A DNA stretch of 64,000 nt, taken from positions 62,048-126,047 of the forward strand of contig SRSL01000001.1 of NCBI GenBank assembly GCA_009735695.1. Direction: 5' to 3'. Both the position numbers and the translations under genes were made by a program. Positions 33,439 through 42,972 of this stretch are shown here, in pieces. How positions within the stretch are numbered: position 1 is the stretch's first letter; each line of letters begins with the position of its first letter. Origin of the DNA: Christiangramia bathymodioli (GTDB lineage: Bacteria > Bacteroidota > Bacteroidia > Flavobacteriales > Flavobacteriaceae). The notes under the pieces are model-generated. The model was not told the origin of the DNA. It did no database searches and was given only the letters and a program-made list of their open reading frames with translations.

Positions 33439-34044
33439 TTGAACAAACAGGAAAAAGAAGAGATCATCGATAAGGTATCTACCTTGTTACAGGAGATTCC
33501 TTCCTCTATGGATATCGTACGAAAAGGCGGGAACAGAGAACGCAGATTCCATTATCTGGCAACCCACATGGTGAATAAGGCGATCGAAAAAGACGCCCTG
33601 ATCGTTTCTGAAAACCGGCAGGGAATCGCGATCCTCTTTAAAACCAGCAAAAAAGATGATAATATCTGGAAAGAGCTCTGGACTCAGTTAAAGCTGGTTG
33701 CCAATGTGACGGGGGTTAAGAATGCCCTTAACATCCTGAAAACCCAGAAATATATAAAAGATCAGCGTCCGCAGGAAGGAGAATATCTGTACTGCTGGTT
33801 CTGGGGAATCCTCAAAGAATCACGGGGAGCCGAAACCCAGGTAGGTAAGGAAATGAAAGATGAGTTTTTTAGAAGGGCGCATGATACCGGTTTGGAACTA
33901 TATGCAGAAACCCGCGGCAGAACGAATGCTATCGTTTACCAACGGGTTGGTTTTGATCTTTTCCATGAATGGGACCATCCTAGTGGGGATACTATGTACT
34001 TTCTAAAATACAATCCTCATAACCCCCGAAATAAAAGGCCTTAG
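33439..34044 (+). CDS. GNAT-like acyltransferase, uncertain
   Basis: A 201-residue cytoplasmic protein. The C-terminal part (LYAETRGRTNAIVYQRVGFDLFHEW, split around residues 155-180) resembles the last strands of a GNAT fold, and the middle (EGEYLYCWFWGILKESRGAE) resembles its central strands. The acetyl-CoA pocket motif is weak, so the call is tentative. The start is TTG at 33439. It ends with a 4-nt overlap into the convergent response regulator gene. Confidence 0.55.
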   Translation: MNKQEKEEIIDKVSTLLQEIPSSMDIVRKGGNRERRFHYLATHMVNKAIEKDALIVSENRQGIAILFKTSKKDDNIWKELWTQLKLVANVTGVKNALNILKTQKYIKDQRPQEGEYLYCWFWGILKESRGAETQVGKEMKDEFFRRAHDTGLELYAETRGRTNAIVYQRVGFDLFHEWDHPSGDTMYFLKYNPHNPRNKRP

Positions 34045-35207
34045 AACCGGCTTCCAAAAAGTTCCACATCTTCCTTGGTGATCTCCTTGCCTCCAAGAAT
34101 GAACAGGCGTTCTACTACATTTCGCAATTCGCGAATGTTACCACGCCAGTCATAATTTTTAAGAACCTCAATAGCGTCGCTGGTAAATTCTTTTTTATGG
34201 GTTCCCTGTTCCTGAGCGATCTTTTCGCTAAAGTAATCTACCAGTAGCGGAATATCTTCCTTGCGTTCTTTTAGCGGCGGCACCTCGATTAAGATAACTG
34301 CAAGCCTGTGATAAAGGTCTTCCCTGAAATTGTTCTCTTCAATCTCTTTTTTCAGATCCTTATTCGTCGCCGCGATCACTCTCACATCGATTTTGATATC
34401 CTTGTCACTCCCAACCCTGGAGATCTTGTTCTCCTGAAGGGCACGCAAAACCTTGGCCTGCGCCGAAAGACTCATATCCCCTATCTCGTCGAGGAAAATG
34501 GTTCCTTTATTGGCAGCTTCAAATTTCCCTGCCCGATCTTTGTTAGCTGAGGTAAAGGCTCCTTTCACATGTCCAAACAATTCGCTTTCTATCAATTCTG
34601 AAGGGATGGCGGCACAGTTTACCTCGATCATTGGTCCTTTAGAACGGTCGCTCTTTTGATGCAGCCAGTGTGCGACCAATTCTTTTCCGGTACCATTGGG
34701 ACCAGTAACCAGTACCCGGGCATCGGTATGTGCTACTTTTTCGATAATATTCTTAATGTGCTTGATCTCTTCAGACTCCCCTATCATCTCATAATTCTTG
34801 CTCACCTTCTTCTTCAAGCGGGAATTCTCTACTACCAGCTCTTTTCGGTCAAGCGCATTTCTAACAGTGTTAAGCAACCTGTTCAAATCTGGCGGTTTTG
34901 AGATATAATCGAAGGCTCCAAGTTTCATGGTATTTACCGCGGTATCGAGATCGCCATGACCGGAGATCATCACTACGGGAATTTCGGGTTTTACCTTTTT
35001 TACGGCTTCCAGCACTTCCACCCCATCCATTTTTGGCATTTTGATGTCGCACAGGATGAGGTCGAAATCTTCATTTTTAACCAGTTCCATTCCTGCAAGT
35101 CCATCTTCGGCTTCTACCACTTCATATTCCTTGCTTTCTTCGGTAAGGATCTTGTTTAAAACCCTTCTTATCGCTGCTTCGTCTTCTATTAATAAAATCT
35201 TTGCCAT
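34041..35207 (-). CDS. Response regulator with sigma-54 interaction AAA domain, no DNA-binding domain
   Basis: A 388-residue NtrC/NtrX-like protein. It has a receiver domain (residues about 1-120, phospho-acceptor Asp 54 in LILCDIKMP, Lys in ISKPPD) and an AAA+ domain with Walker A GPNGTGKE (169-176) and Walker B GTIFLDEIGDM. The sigma-54 contact loop reads GAFTSA (216-221) instead of GAFTGA. The protein ends about 15 residues after the AAA lid, so the usual C-terminal Fis-type helix-turn-helix is absent. It starts immediately after the barrel protein stop (1-nt overlap), in a three-gene operon with the barrel and MscS genes. Confidence 0.88.
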   Translation of the reverse strand: MAKILLIEDEAAIRRVLNKILTEESKEYEVVEAEDGLAGMELVKNEDFDLILCDIKMPKMDGVEVLEAVKKVKPEIPVVMISGHGDLDTAVNTMKLGAFDYISKPPDLNRLLNTVRNALDRKELVVENSRLKKKVSKNYEMIGESEEIKHIKNIIEKVAHTDARVLVTGPNGTGKELVAHWLHQKSDRSKGPMIEVNCAAIPSELIESELFGHVKGAFTSANKDRAGKFEAANKGTIFLDEIGDMSLSAQAKVLRALQENKISRVGSDKDIKIDVRVIAATNKDLKKEIEENNFREDLYHRLAVILIEVPPLKERKEDIPLLVDYFSEKIAQEQGTHKKEFTSDAIEVLKNYDWRGNIRELRNVVERLFILGGKEITKEDVELFGSRF

Positions 35208-36100
35208 TAGAATATTGAAAATTTTAATCCACCTCTTCCATAAAAGGTGTTGGTTTTGTTAATCGTATATACATCATCTCTATTCCTATCCCGTAGCCTT
35301 ATATCGTTTATAAGGGTATGTCCAGCATAGATATAGAAACTAAGATGCTCTGTGATACCGTATTCGTAACCCAGGCCGCTTAACAGGATCGTCATAGACA
35401 TACTATCAGCTATATTGTCATTATTGCTAAAATCTGGAGTAGCATCAAAATTTTCCTGCACATTCGCAAAAAAACCATCCAGAGTCACAAAAGCCTGGAG
35501 ATTATGTTTATCGTTAAAATAGTACTTTAAATTGGATTTTGGAGGTCCAATGCTATAAGACCACTTTTCAGTCCATCTTTTATAATAATTTATTACCGGT
35601 AATGGGAAAGGAAAACCTGCCGTGGTGGAATACCTTAAACCCAGGATAAGCCTCCAGGGCTCGTAATAACGTTCATCTTCCTTGATCTTCACGAAAAGCA
35701 CCGTTCCCGTATATATTAGGTCATCATTCACAATTTTTCCAGTAGAAAAGTTGGAAGCGATCTTTACCCCGGTTTCCGCGCCAAACCTCCACTCCTCGTT
35801 CATTTTAAAGGTGTATCCAAGTGTGATAGTAAACGACTGAAATCTATCCAGGTCCCGGGTATTAAAATCTTCAGGATCGTTATATTTAAAATTCACATTC
35901 CTGTATTCAAAACCAGGGATCAGGTAAGTTCCTTCTTTTTTTAATTCGAAGGGAAAAGCTACCTGTGCCCTGGCCCTTCGGAAGGAATTATCTGAATTTT
36001 TCTGCGGAAAATAAGTATACTCAATCCTGGCCAGATCGGTGGCCTGAGAAAATGATCCCTGTATCCAAAAGCACAGTACCAGAACCAGCAGTTTACGCAT
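35207..36100 (-). CDS. DUF6268-type outer membrane beta-barrel protein
   Basis: A 297-residue protein with a signal peptide (about residues 1-18, FSQA) and alternating strands rich in Tyr and aromatic residues, ending in the outer-membrane-like GGLKFSIF. Repeated FxxxxEYR/YKFxx patterns suggest a barrel of about 12-14 strands. It resembles DUF6268 proteins. The ATG overlaps the MscS stop by 8 nt and its own stop overlaps the response regulator start by 1 nt. Its cargo is unknown. Confidence 0.7.
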   Translation of the reverse strand: MRKLLVLVLCFWIQGSFSQATDLARIEYTYFPQKNSDNSFRRARAQVAFPFELKKEGTYLIPGFEYRNVNFKYNDPEDFNTRDLDRFQSFTITLGYTFKMNEEWRFGAETGVKIASNFSTGKIVNDDLIYTGTVLFVKIKEDERYYEPWRLILGLRYSTTAGFPFPLPVINYYKRWTEKWSYSIGPPKSNLKYYFNDKHNLQAFVTLDGFFANVQENFDATPDFSNNDNIADSMSMTILLSGLGYEYGITEHLSFYIYAGHTLINDIRLRDRNRDDVYTINKTNTFYGRGGLKFSIF

Positions 36101-37025
36101 CGTCGCCTTCTTTTATGTCTTCCACCGCTTTCCTGGGTTCCGGATAGAACATATGAACATCTCTTTGTGGGAACGGAATAGTTATATTATTCAATCTAAA
36201 CTTATGATTGATCTTGAACCTAAGCTCACTTTTCACCTTTGGGTCCACAAAACTGTCTGATACATAGAAATGAAGTGCAAAAAGAAGGGCTGAATCTCCG
36301 AAGTCTTCAAATAAAACGAAGGGTTCCGGCTTTTTAAGAATGCCCTTCTGCTCCCTGGCGCATTCTAAGAGCACTTCCCGTACTTTCTCCACATCGCTGC
36401 CATAAGAAACGCCCACCTTCACCATTTCACGAGTGGTCTTATGGTTCTGTGTATAATTGAAGACGGTGTCACTAATAAATTTATGATTCGGGATGATCAT
36501 AACCTTATCATCTCGTGTCAGAGCCCTGGTAGTACGCAGTTTGATCTCGAAAACCCTAGCTACCCGGCCATCCATTTCTATCACATCTCCCACCAGCAGG
36601 GATTTATCAAGAATAATAAAAACACCGCCAATCACATCCTGGAATAGCTCCTGTAAGGCAAGACCAATACCCACAAAAAGGGCAGCCGAAGCAGTAAGCA
36701 GGATCGTAATATCGATCCCGGCTGAACTAAGAGTGATGAGCACCACCGCCAGGTAAACTATGTATTTTATGAATTTGAAGACGCTTATGAACTTAAGCTT
36801 GTCTTCTTCCACGAGTTTAGAAGTGATAAAGGATCTGATCACCCTCAGGATAATACTGGTAAGCACAAAGGCTAGCACCACAAGAATTACCATTCCAACC
36901 GAAATATTCACCTCCTCACCCCCTATTGGGATCTTGAACCCGAATTGCCAAATATCCTTTATAGTACCCCAGATATCCTGTTCGATTACTTTGGTAACCT
37001 TTTCTTTAACTTTCTGATCCTGCAT
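36093..37025 (-). CDS. Mechanosensitive ion channel, MscS family
   Basis: A 310-residue small-conductance mechanosensitive channel. It has an N-terminal amphipathic segment, two to three membrane helices (about residues 44-65, 84-105 and 110-130), and the pore-lining helix with GIGLALQELFQDVIGGVFI (about 119-137). The cytoplasmic beta domain follows (GDVIEMDGRVARVFEIKLRTT). It protects cells from osmotic downshift. It is the first gene of the operon with the barrel and response regulator genes. Confidence 0.92.
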   Translation of the reverse strand: MQDQKVKEKVTKVIEQDIWGTIKDIWQFGFKIPIGGEEVNISVGMVILVVLAFVLTSIILRVIRSFITSKLVEEDKLKFISVFKFIKYIVYLAVVLITLSSAGIDITILLTASAALFVGIGLALQELFQDVIGGVFIILDKSLLVGDVIEMDGRVARVFEIKLRTTRALTRDDKVMIIPNHKFISDTVFNYTQNHKTTREMVKVGVSYGSDVEKVREVLLECAREQKGILKKPEPFVLFEDFGDSALLFALHFYVSDSFVDPKVKSELRFKINHKFRLNNITIPFPQRDVHMFYPEPRKAVEDIKEGDDA

Positions 37026-37027
37026 AA

Positions 37028-38320
37028 CTAGTATTTAAGCCATTTATAGATCTCTTTATAAGTAGGTTTTTTTCCATACATCAGGATTCCAACCCTGTAA
37101 ATCTTCGCAGATAACCATAAGACCGCTATATTCGTTCCTATAAGAACCACGATCGAGATCAGGATTTCCCACCATGGAACTCCAAAAGGAATACGCATTA
37201 GCATCACAATAGGTGATGTTAAGGGAATGATCGAAAATATGGTAGAGACCGTGCCGTGCGGATTTTCAACTACCGAGAAAAACCCAACATAGATCCCTAA
37301 GATTAGTGGAAGTATAATAGGAAACATGAACTGCTGGGTATCGGTCTCACTATCTACCGCCGCACCAATGGCCGCATAGATCGCACTGTATAGAAAATAG
37401 CCCGAAATAAAATATATAAAGAAAAAAGTGATCAAACTCGCATAAGGCAAATTCAGAATATCGATCACCAGCTGATTGATCTCTGGTTTCGGCACCTGGC
37501 TCACCACTGTTGAAGCCGGTGTCTGGGCAGCCATCGGGTCAATTCCCAGAAAGGATGAAATTCCGAATAGCAAAATGGTTCCCAGGATCACCCAGATCGC
37601 GAACTGGGTAATTCCCGCCAGGGAAGTCCCTATTACCTTCCCCAGCAAAAGCTGAATAGGTTTTACCGAAGACACGATAATTTCAATAATACGATTGGTC
37701 TTTTCCTCGATCACGCTGCGCATCACCATATTACCGTAGATGATGATAAACATCATTAAAAGGTAGCCCGCAGCGCCACCAAAGAACATCTTGATATAAT
37801 TAGACATTTTGGAGCTTCGCTCTCCGGCAAAATTCTGAATATCGATGTTCACCTCGGCCCGGGCTTTATCGATCTCAGAGACATCAATACCTTTTTCAAT
37901 CAATTGTTGCCTGGTGAGCTTATCTGAAATGGTCTTTTCGATATTTTCAATAGTACCAAAACCCGGTGTGTCCTTTCCGAAGAACTCCACCTGGGTCTTT
38001 TCTCCAGGTCCCGAATTCGAAATATGTATGAGTCCGAAATATTCATTGCTCAACACCTCCTGCCTGGCTTCCTGGAGATCGCGGCCGGAATAATCGAGAT
38101 ATTGTACGTTCTCAGTATCCTTAAATTCTGAAGCAAATATGCCGCTATCGTCGTGAATCCCGATGATCTTCTGCTCAGTACTGTTCAGCATGCTTAAATA
38201 GGCGATCAACAGGATCATCCCTACGAAAATAAGCGGACTCAAAAAGGTCATTACGATAAAGGTCCTGTTACGGATTCTCGCCAGGTATTCGCGGTTTATA
38301 ATGAGCCGTAGGTTACGCAT
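37028..38320 (-). CDS. ABC transporter permease, NatB-like
   Basis: A 430-residue ABC-2/NatB-type permease. One helix lies at about residues 21-45, then a large extracytoplasmic domain (about 46-170) containing VEFFGKDTPG, then five helices from about 180 to 420. EEKTNRIIEIIVSSVKPIQLLLGKVIG (about 206-232) is the cytoplasmic coupling region. Family members extrude Na+ or lipophilic compounds. It overlaps the ATPase gene by 8 nt. Confidence 0.85.
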   Translation of the reverse strand: MRNLRLIINREYLARIRNRTFIVMTFLSPLIFVGMILLIAYLSMLNSTEQKIIGIHDDSGIFASEFKDTENVQYLDYSGRDLQEARQEVLSNEYFGLIHISNSGPGEKTQVEFFGKDTPGFGTIENIEKTISDKLTRQQLIEKGIDVSEIDKARAEVNIDIQNFAGERSSKMSNYIKMFFGGAAGYLLMMFIIIYGNMVMRSVIEEKTNRIIEIIVSSVKPIQLLLGKVIGTSLAGITQFAIWVILGTILLFGISSFLGIDPMAAQTPASTVVSQVPKPEINQLVIDILNLPYASLITFFFIYFISGYFLYSAIYAAIGAAVDSETDTQQFMFPIILPLILGIYVGFFSVVENPHGTVSTIFSIIPLTSPIVMLMRIPFGVPWWEILISIVVLIGTNIAVLWLSAKIYRVGILMYGKKPTYKEIYKWLKY

Positions 38321-39242
38321 TCTGGGTCACTGTTTTAATAAAGATATCGTTTACCGAAGGGATCACCTCCACGAAATGATTGATCCTTGCCCGGCTTAAC
38401 AAAAATTGAATAAGGTCGTTGGAATTTTGATTTTCCTGTATCCTGATGCTGAGTTTGAGATCATCCTGTATGCTTTTGAATCTTGCAGGTCCTACCTGGA
38501 AATTGGTTTCGAGTTCATGCCTCAAGGTGGCTTCATCTACGGCGTCAAGTCCTACTTCGAAGGTATTTGACTTATATTCTTTTTTGATCTCGGAAACCTT
38601 GCCATCAAGCAATTTATTCGACTTATGGATCAGGGCGATGTAATCACATAGTTCTTCCACGCTTTCCATCCGGTGAGTAGAAAAGAGAATGGTAGCTCCT
38701 TCTTCTTTTAGCTGAAGGATCTCATCCTTGATCAAATTGGCATTCACGGGGTCGAATCCGCTGAAAGGTTCATCAAAAATGAGCAACTTTGGACGATGCA
38801 GCACCGTGATCACGAACTGGACTTTCTGGGCCATCCCCTTGGAAAGCTCCTGTATCTTCTTATCCCACCAGTCTTCGATGTTCAGTTTCCGAAACCAGAA
38901 TTTCAGTCGTTCTCTGGCTTCGGCTTTGCTCAAACCTTTTAGCCGGGCAAGATATAAAGCCTGCTCTCCTACTTTCATAGACTTATATAGACCTCTTTCT
39001 TCCGGAAGGTAACCTATATGGGCGATATCATCTGGATGCAGGGGCTTTCCATCCAGGTAAACCCTGCCTTCGTCTGGCATGGTGATCTGGTTGATGATAC
39101 GTAAAAAGGTAGTTTTTCCTGCCCCGTTAGGACCTAAAAGTCCGAAGATACTTTCCCTGGGAATGTTGATTGAGATATTGTTCAGTGCAGTAAAATTTCC
39201 AAAGCGTTTGTAGATATTCTCTGCCACTAAAAGATTTTCCAT
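38313..39242 (-). CDS. ABC transporter ATP-binding protein, NatA-like
   Basis: A 309-residue ATPase with Walker A GPNGAGKTT (about residues 37-45), Q-loop in IGYLPEERGLY, signature LSKGMAQK (a variant, K for G) and Walker B LLIFDEPFSGFD. The C-terminal 80 residues form an extra regulatory domain of the DUF4162 type. It pairs with the NatB-like permease. A terminator-rich spacer separates it from dnaJ. Confidence 0.9.
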   Translation of the reverse strand: MENLLVAENIYKRFGNFTALNNISINIPRESIFGLLGPNGAGKTTFLRIINQITMPDEGRVYLDGKPLHPDDIAHIGYLPEERGLYKSMKVGEQALYLARLKGLSKAEARERLKFWFRKLNIEDWWDKKIQELSKGMAQKVQFVITVLHRPKLLIFDEPFSGFDPVNANLIKDEILQLKEEGATILFSTHRMESVEELCDYIALIHKSNKLLDGKVSEIKKEYKSNTFEVGLDAVDEATLRHELETNFQVGPARFKSIQDDLKLSIRIQENQNSNDLIQFLLSRARINHFVEVIPSVNDIFIKTVTQNA

Positions 39243-39341
39243 ATAGCCATTTATAGGAATGTTAAAGATATAGAAATACAGAGAGAGTGCTAGCCGATTA
39301 AGAAGATTTTATAATTTCCTGTGCAGGTCCATAAAAGCACA

Positions 39342-39380
39342 AAACCCACCCTTAATTAGAATTAAGGATGGGAAAAAAAT
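39342..39380. terminator. Hairpin in the dnaJ-natA spacer
   Basis: CCCACCCTTAATT and AATTAAGGATGGG pair with one mismatch around AG, flanked by A-rich sequence. It could terminate transcription in either direction. Confidence 0.6.
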
Positions 39381-39385
39381 TGCTA

Positions 39386-39424
39386 TGAAAAAGAAAAATT
39401 ATCACTAAAAGACTTAGTGATAAT
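39386..39424 (-). terminator. Rho-independent terminator after dnaJ
   Basis: ATTATCACTAA and TTAGTGATAAT form a perfect stem at 39397-39424. On the minus strand it is followed by a TTTTTCTTTTTC tract. Confidence 0.8.
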
Positions 39425-39457
39425 CAAATATATAAATTTTTTCTTAAAACCATCTTT

Positions 39458-40573
39458 TTAAGAAAACATATCTTTTACTTTCTCAAAGAAGGATTTATCA
39501 CTTTTTTCGGGGCTTGGCCTGAAGTTTTCATCTTCTGCCATCCGTTCAAAGAATTCCTTTTGCTCCCTTGAAAGTGTTTTAGGGGTCCATACATTTACAT
39601 GAACAAGAAGGTCTCCCTTGCCGTATCCATTGATACTATTGATCCCCTTACCTCTTAATCTTAAGATTTTTCCAGACTGAACTCCTTCTTCGATCTTGAT
39701 ACGCACCTTGCCGGTTACCGTATCGATCTCTTTTGAAGTTCCCAGTGCCGCTTCAGAAAAACTGATGTAAAGATCATAATGAAGGTTATCACCTTCACGC
39801 TGCAGGCTTGCATGTTCTTTCTCCTGAATCGCAACCAAGAGGTCTCCAGGAATTCCATTTCCAGGTGCATCGTTACCCTTTCCGGCAACTTTAAGCTGCA
39901 TGCCATCTTCTACTCCTGCCGGGATCTTGATAGATACAGTCTCTTCGCTGGTTACCAGTCCCTGAGCATCGGCACCTTCTGGTTTTTTATCGATGATCTG
40001 GCCGCTTCCTCCACAAGTGGTACAAGGAGAAGCCGTTTGCATTCTACCCAGAATGGTATTGGTGACTCGGGTTACCTGGCCGGTACCATTACAGGTGCTA
40101 CAGGTTTTATAGGTAGTACCTGGAGCCTGAACTTTACGCTTAACCTTTATCTTCTTCTCACAACCATTGGCGATCTCTTCCAGGGTTAAGCTAACACGGA
40201 TACGCAGGTTACTACCTTTGGCACGTCTCTGGCCACCGCCAAAGCCTCCACCAAATCCGCCGAAGCCGCCTCCAAAGCCGCCGCCGAAAATATCGCCGAA
40301 CTGGCTGAAGATGTCATCCATGTTCATGCCACCCCCGCCAAAGCCACCGCCATCAAATGCCTGGTGACCAAAACGATCATATTTGGCTCTTTTTTCCTGA
40401 TTTCCTAAAACTTCATAAGCCTCAGCAGATTTCTTGAACATATCTTCAGCTTTTGCATCACCCGGATTTTTATCGGGATGATATTTTAAAGCCATTTTTC
40501 GATATGCTTTCTTGATCTCGGCTGCCGAAGCATCCTTACTTACGCCTAATATTTCGTAATAATCTTCTTTCAT
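39458..40573 (-). CDS. dnaJ: Chaperone protein DnaJ
   Basis: A 371-residue Hsp40 co-chaperone that stimulates DnaK. It has a J domain with HPD at residues 32-34, a long Gly/Phe region (about 75-116) and a C-terminal substrate-binding domain. Only two CxxCxGxG zinc motifs are present, at 158-165 (CSTCNGTG) and 184-191 (CTTCGGSG), instead of four; the positions of motifs 1 and 4 hold no cysteine pairs. This would leave only the second zinc centre. It lies 31 nt after grpE in the same transcript. Confidence 0.95.
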   Translation of the reverse strand: MKEDYYEILGVSKDASAAEIKKAYRKMALKYHPDKNPGDAKAEDMFKKSAEAYEVLGNQEKRAKYDRFGHQAFDGGGFGGGGMNMDDIFSQFGDIFGGGFGGGFGGFGGGFGGGQRRAKGSNLRIRVSLTLEEIANGCEKKIKVKRKVQAPGTTYKTCSTCNGTGQVTRVTNTILGRMQTASPCTTCGGSGQIIDKKPEGADAQGLVTSEETVSIKIPAGVEDGMQLKVAGKGNDAPGNGIPGDLLVAIQEKEHASLQREGDNLHYDLYISFSEAALGTSKEIDTVTGKVRIKIEEGVQSGKILRLRGKGINSINGYGKGDLLVHVNVWTPKTLSREQKEFFERMAEDENFRPSPEKSDKSFFEKVKDMFS

Positions 40574-40604
40574 TTCTGGTCTTTACAAATTCGTAAAAAG
40601 CTTT

Positions 40605-41195
40605 TTACTGGCCGGTAACTACTTTTGGATATCTAATGATCCTCTCGCCCAGTTTGTAACCTGGCTCTACCACATCAACAATCTTGCCTTTAAGATCATC
40701 TGATGGGGCAGGTATCTGTGTAATGGCTTCATGAACCTCGGCATCAAAGGCATCTCCTTTTTCTACGGCCATTCTTTCCAGCCCTTTCGCCTTAAGGGTT
40801 TCCTTCAATTTATTATGAATAAGCTCGATCCCACGAATCAGATCGTCATCTCCAGACTTTCTCATTTCGTTAAGCGCCCTGTCAAAATCGTCCATTACCG
40901 GCAGCATGGCTGTCAATACTTCCTGATTGGCAGTCTTGAACAATTCCAGACGCTCTTTCGAAGTGCGTCTTTTATAATTCTCGAATTCAGCAAAAAGTCT
41001 TAGAAATTTATCTTTTTCCTTCTGAAGTTCTTCCTTAAGCCTGTCTTCTTCAGAAAACTCCATATCGTCGGTTTCAGGCTTTTCGTGGGCTGCCATCTCT
41101 TCTTCCTCTACTTCATCTATGGCATTATCGATCGCCTCTTCTACCTGATCTTTTATTTCTTTATCGTTCTTGGTCTTATCTTTTTTCTGGCTCAT
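40605..41195 (-). CDS. grpE: Nucleotide exchange factor GrpE
   Basis: A 196-residue exchange factor for DnaK. An acidic, disordered N-terminus (about residues 1-55) is followed by a long coiled coil (KEELQKEKDKFLRLFAEFEN) and the conserved YKRRTSKERLELFKTANQEVLTAMLPVMDDF. The C-terminal beta domain ends DVVEPGYKLGERIIRYPKVVTG, the family signature. It forms an operon with dnaJ downstream. Confidence 0.95.
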   Translation of the reverse strand: MSQKKDKTKNDKEIKDQVEEAIDNAIDEVEEEEMAAHEKPETDDMEFSEEDRLKEELQKEKDKFLRLFAEFENYKRRTSKERLELFKTANQEVLTAMLPVMDDFDRALNEMRKSGDDDLIRGIELIHNKLKETLKAKGLERMAVEKGDAFDAEVHEAITQIPAPSDDLKGKIVDVVEPGYKLGERIIRYPKVVTGQ

Positions 41196-41314
41196 TTCAA
41201 ATACAATTTCATTTCAGCCTCTTGTAGTCAAAATCATTGCCAATTAGTTTAAAATGTCAAAATGTCACCAGACTTATTTAATAAAACTTTAGGAACTCAA
41301 AATTCATTTCTGAT

Positions 41315-41322
41315 TATTTTTG
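41315..41322 (+). promoter_or_regulatory. Candidate promoter -7 box for the YceI gene
   Basis: TATTTTTG fits TAnnTTTG and lies 27 nt before the ATG at 41349. No clear -33 TTTG is visible. Confidence 0.45.
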
Positions 41323-41348
41323 CGCCGAACTTTTAAAAACCAAATACC

Positions 41349-42017
41349 ATGAAAAAGATATTTTTGAATATCATGTTCGTAGCGGCCACTACTCTGGCTT
41401 TTACGGCCTGTAAAAATAACTCGAACGAGGCAGAGACTGCCGAAGCTAAAGAAATAGCTACAGCCGAGGCTGAGGCCGCTCAATTCCAGGTAGACACTGC
41501 TGCTTCGGTAATCGAATGGCAGGGCTCTAAACCTACCGGAAATCATACTGGAACCATCAGCATCGCTGAAGGTACTTTTATGGCTACCGATAGCCTGATC
41601 CAAAGCGGAAATTTCGTTATCGACATGAAATCTATCGAAGTAACCGACCTTGAAGGTGAAGACAAAACAAATCTCGAAGCCCACCTTAAAGGAACTGCGG
41701 AAGGTCAGGAAGGTGATTTCTTCAATGTAAATCAGTTTCCACAAGCTACATTCGAAGTAACCGGAATTACGGAAGAAGAAGGACAAAAAATGTTGCAGGG
41801 TAACTTAACAATTAAGGAAGAAACCAAGAATATTTCCATTCCTGTAAGCATTAACCAGGACGGAGAGAACATCCAGATCACCAGTGAGGAATTCGCGATT
41901 GACCGTACCAAGTGGAACGTAAATTACGGGTCTAAGTCGGTTTTCGACGGATTAGGAGATAACTTCATTTATGACGACATCGAATTAAAGATCGACCTGA
42001 AGGCCAAGAAAGCCTAA
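41349..42017 (+). CDS. YceI family lipoprotein
   Basis: A 222-residue lipoprotein with a lipobox at LAFTAC (Cys about residue 21). After an Ala/Glu-rich linker (about 22-50) comes the YceI lipocalin-like barrel: TAASVIEWQGSKPTGNHTGT, a NVNQFPQATFEVTGI strand and a C-terminal DRTKWNVNYGSKSVFDGLGD (about 187-205). YceI proteins bind polyisoprenoids in the periplasm. A strong bidirectional terminator follows. Confidence 0.9.
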   Translation: MKKIFLNIMFVAATTLAFTACKNNSNEAETAEAKEIATAEAEAAQFQVDTAASVIEWQGSKPTGNHTGTISIAEGTFMATDSLIQSGNFVIDMKSIEVTDLEGEDKTNLEAHLKGTAEGQEGDFFNVNQFPQATFEVTGITEEEGQKMLQGNLTIKEETKNISIPVSINQDGENIQITSEEFAIDRTKWNVNYGSKSVFDGLGDNFIYDDIELKIDLKAKKA

Positions 42018-42038
42018 TTTCATAAAATGTTGATACAT

Positions 42039-42068
42039 TAAAAAGGCCGCAAATTGCGGCCTTTTTTT
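42039..42068. terminator. Bidirectional terminator between the YceI and epimerase-family genes
   Basis: AAAAGGCCGCAA and TTGCGGCCTTTT form a perfect GC-rich stem with a one-base loop. The T run reaches the stop codon of the convergent gene. Confidence 0.9.
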
Positions 42069-42972
42069 ATTTGGTAAGATCGGCCAGCGCCCTTGAAAGA
42101 TTCGAGAATTTAAAACTGTAGCCGGCGGTTTGTATCTTTTCGCTGCTTACTAACTGACTGGACAATACGATCTGTGACATCTCGCCCAGCATGGCCTTCA
42201 AAACAAATTTAGGAACATTCGGCAACCAGACCGATTTTCCCATTTGCCTGGCTAGTTCTTTAGTTAGTTCCTCATTGGTTACAGGATTAGGAGCCACGGC
42301 ATTATAAACGCCGGTAAGCTGATTTTCTATGGCGAACAGAAAAATACCTGCCAGGTCTTCAATATGTATCCAGGATTGCCATTGTTTTCCGCTTCCTAAA
42401 GCCGAACCCATATTAATAGAAACCGGTTTTTTTACTTTTTCAAGCATTCCGCCTTCTTCTGCCAGTACCAGACCAATCCTTATTTTGGCCACATCTATCC
42501 CCAGACTTTCAAATTCATCGGCCGCCGCTTCCCATTTTCTAACTACTTCGCCCACAAAATTATCGGCAATTGCCGTATCATTTTCATCATATAACTTTTC
42601 CAGGGAACTTGGATAGATACCAATAGCACTGGCCGAAATAAAATTATCTACGCTATTAGAATTATCGGCCAGGGTCTTTAGCAACAATTTAGCGGTTTCC
42701 ACCCGGCTTTTGATAATCGTTTTTTTATAAGATGGAGACCAGGGTTCGGCTATGCTGGCACCTGCCAAGTGCACAATGGTGGTAACTTTATCTATGCAAC
42801 CCGCTTCGATCTCTCCAGACTTAGGATCCCAGTAATAACCTCGATAATCTTCTTTTTTCTCGATCTTGGATTTACTGGTTGTTAGGTAATTCACCTTTAT
42901 CCCATTTTGGTGACAAAGGCCTACCAGTTTTTCGCCAATCATGCCGGTAGCTCCAGTAATTAAAACGCGCAT
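42067..42972 (-). CDS. TIGR01777 family NAD(P)-dependent epimerase-like protein
   Basis: A 301-residue extended SDR. It starts at MRVLITGATGMIGEKLVGL, with the GxTGxxG nucleotide motif at residues 7-12. A reading frame extension upstream from GTG 43011 adds 13 unlikely residues, so ATG 42972 is preferred. VHLAGASIAEPW (about 69-80) and the C-terminal domain (from VTNEELTKELARQMGK) match the YfcH/SDR39U1 family. Its substrate is unknown. Confidence 0.88.
   Translation of the reverse strand: MRVLITGATGMIGEKLVGLCHQNGIKVNYLTTSKSKIEKKEDYRGYYWDPKSGEIEAGCIDKVTTIVHLAGASIAEPWSPSYKKTIIKSRVETAKLLLKTLADNSNSVDNFISASAIGIYPSSLEKLYDENDTAIADNFVGEVVRKWEAAADEFESLGIDVAKIRIGLVLAEEGGMLEKVKKPVSINMGSALGSGKQWQSWIHIEDLAGIFLFAIENQLTGVYNAVAPNPVTNEELTKELARQMGKSVWLPNVPKFVLKAMLGEMSQIVLSSQLVSSEKIQTAGYSFKFSNLSRALADLTK

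Noticed and set aside
40167-40367. Proline-rich plus-strand frame
   Set aside because: It is the complement of the Gly/Phe region of dnaJ.
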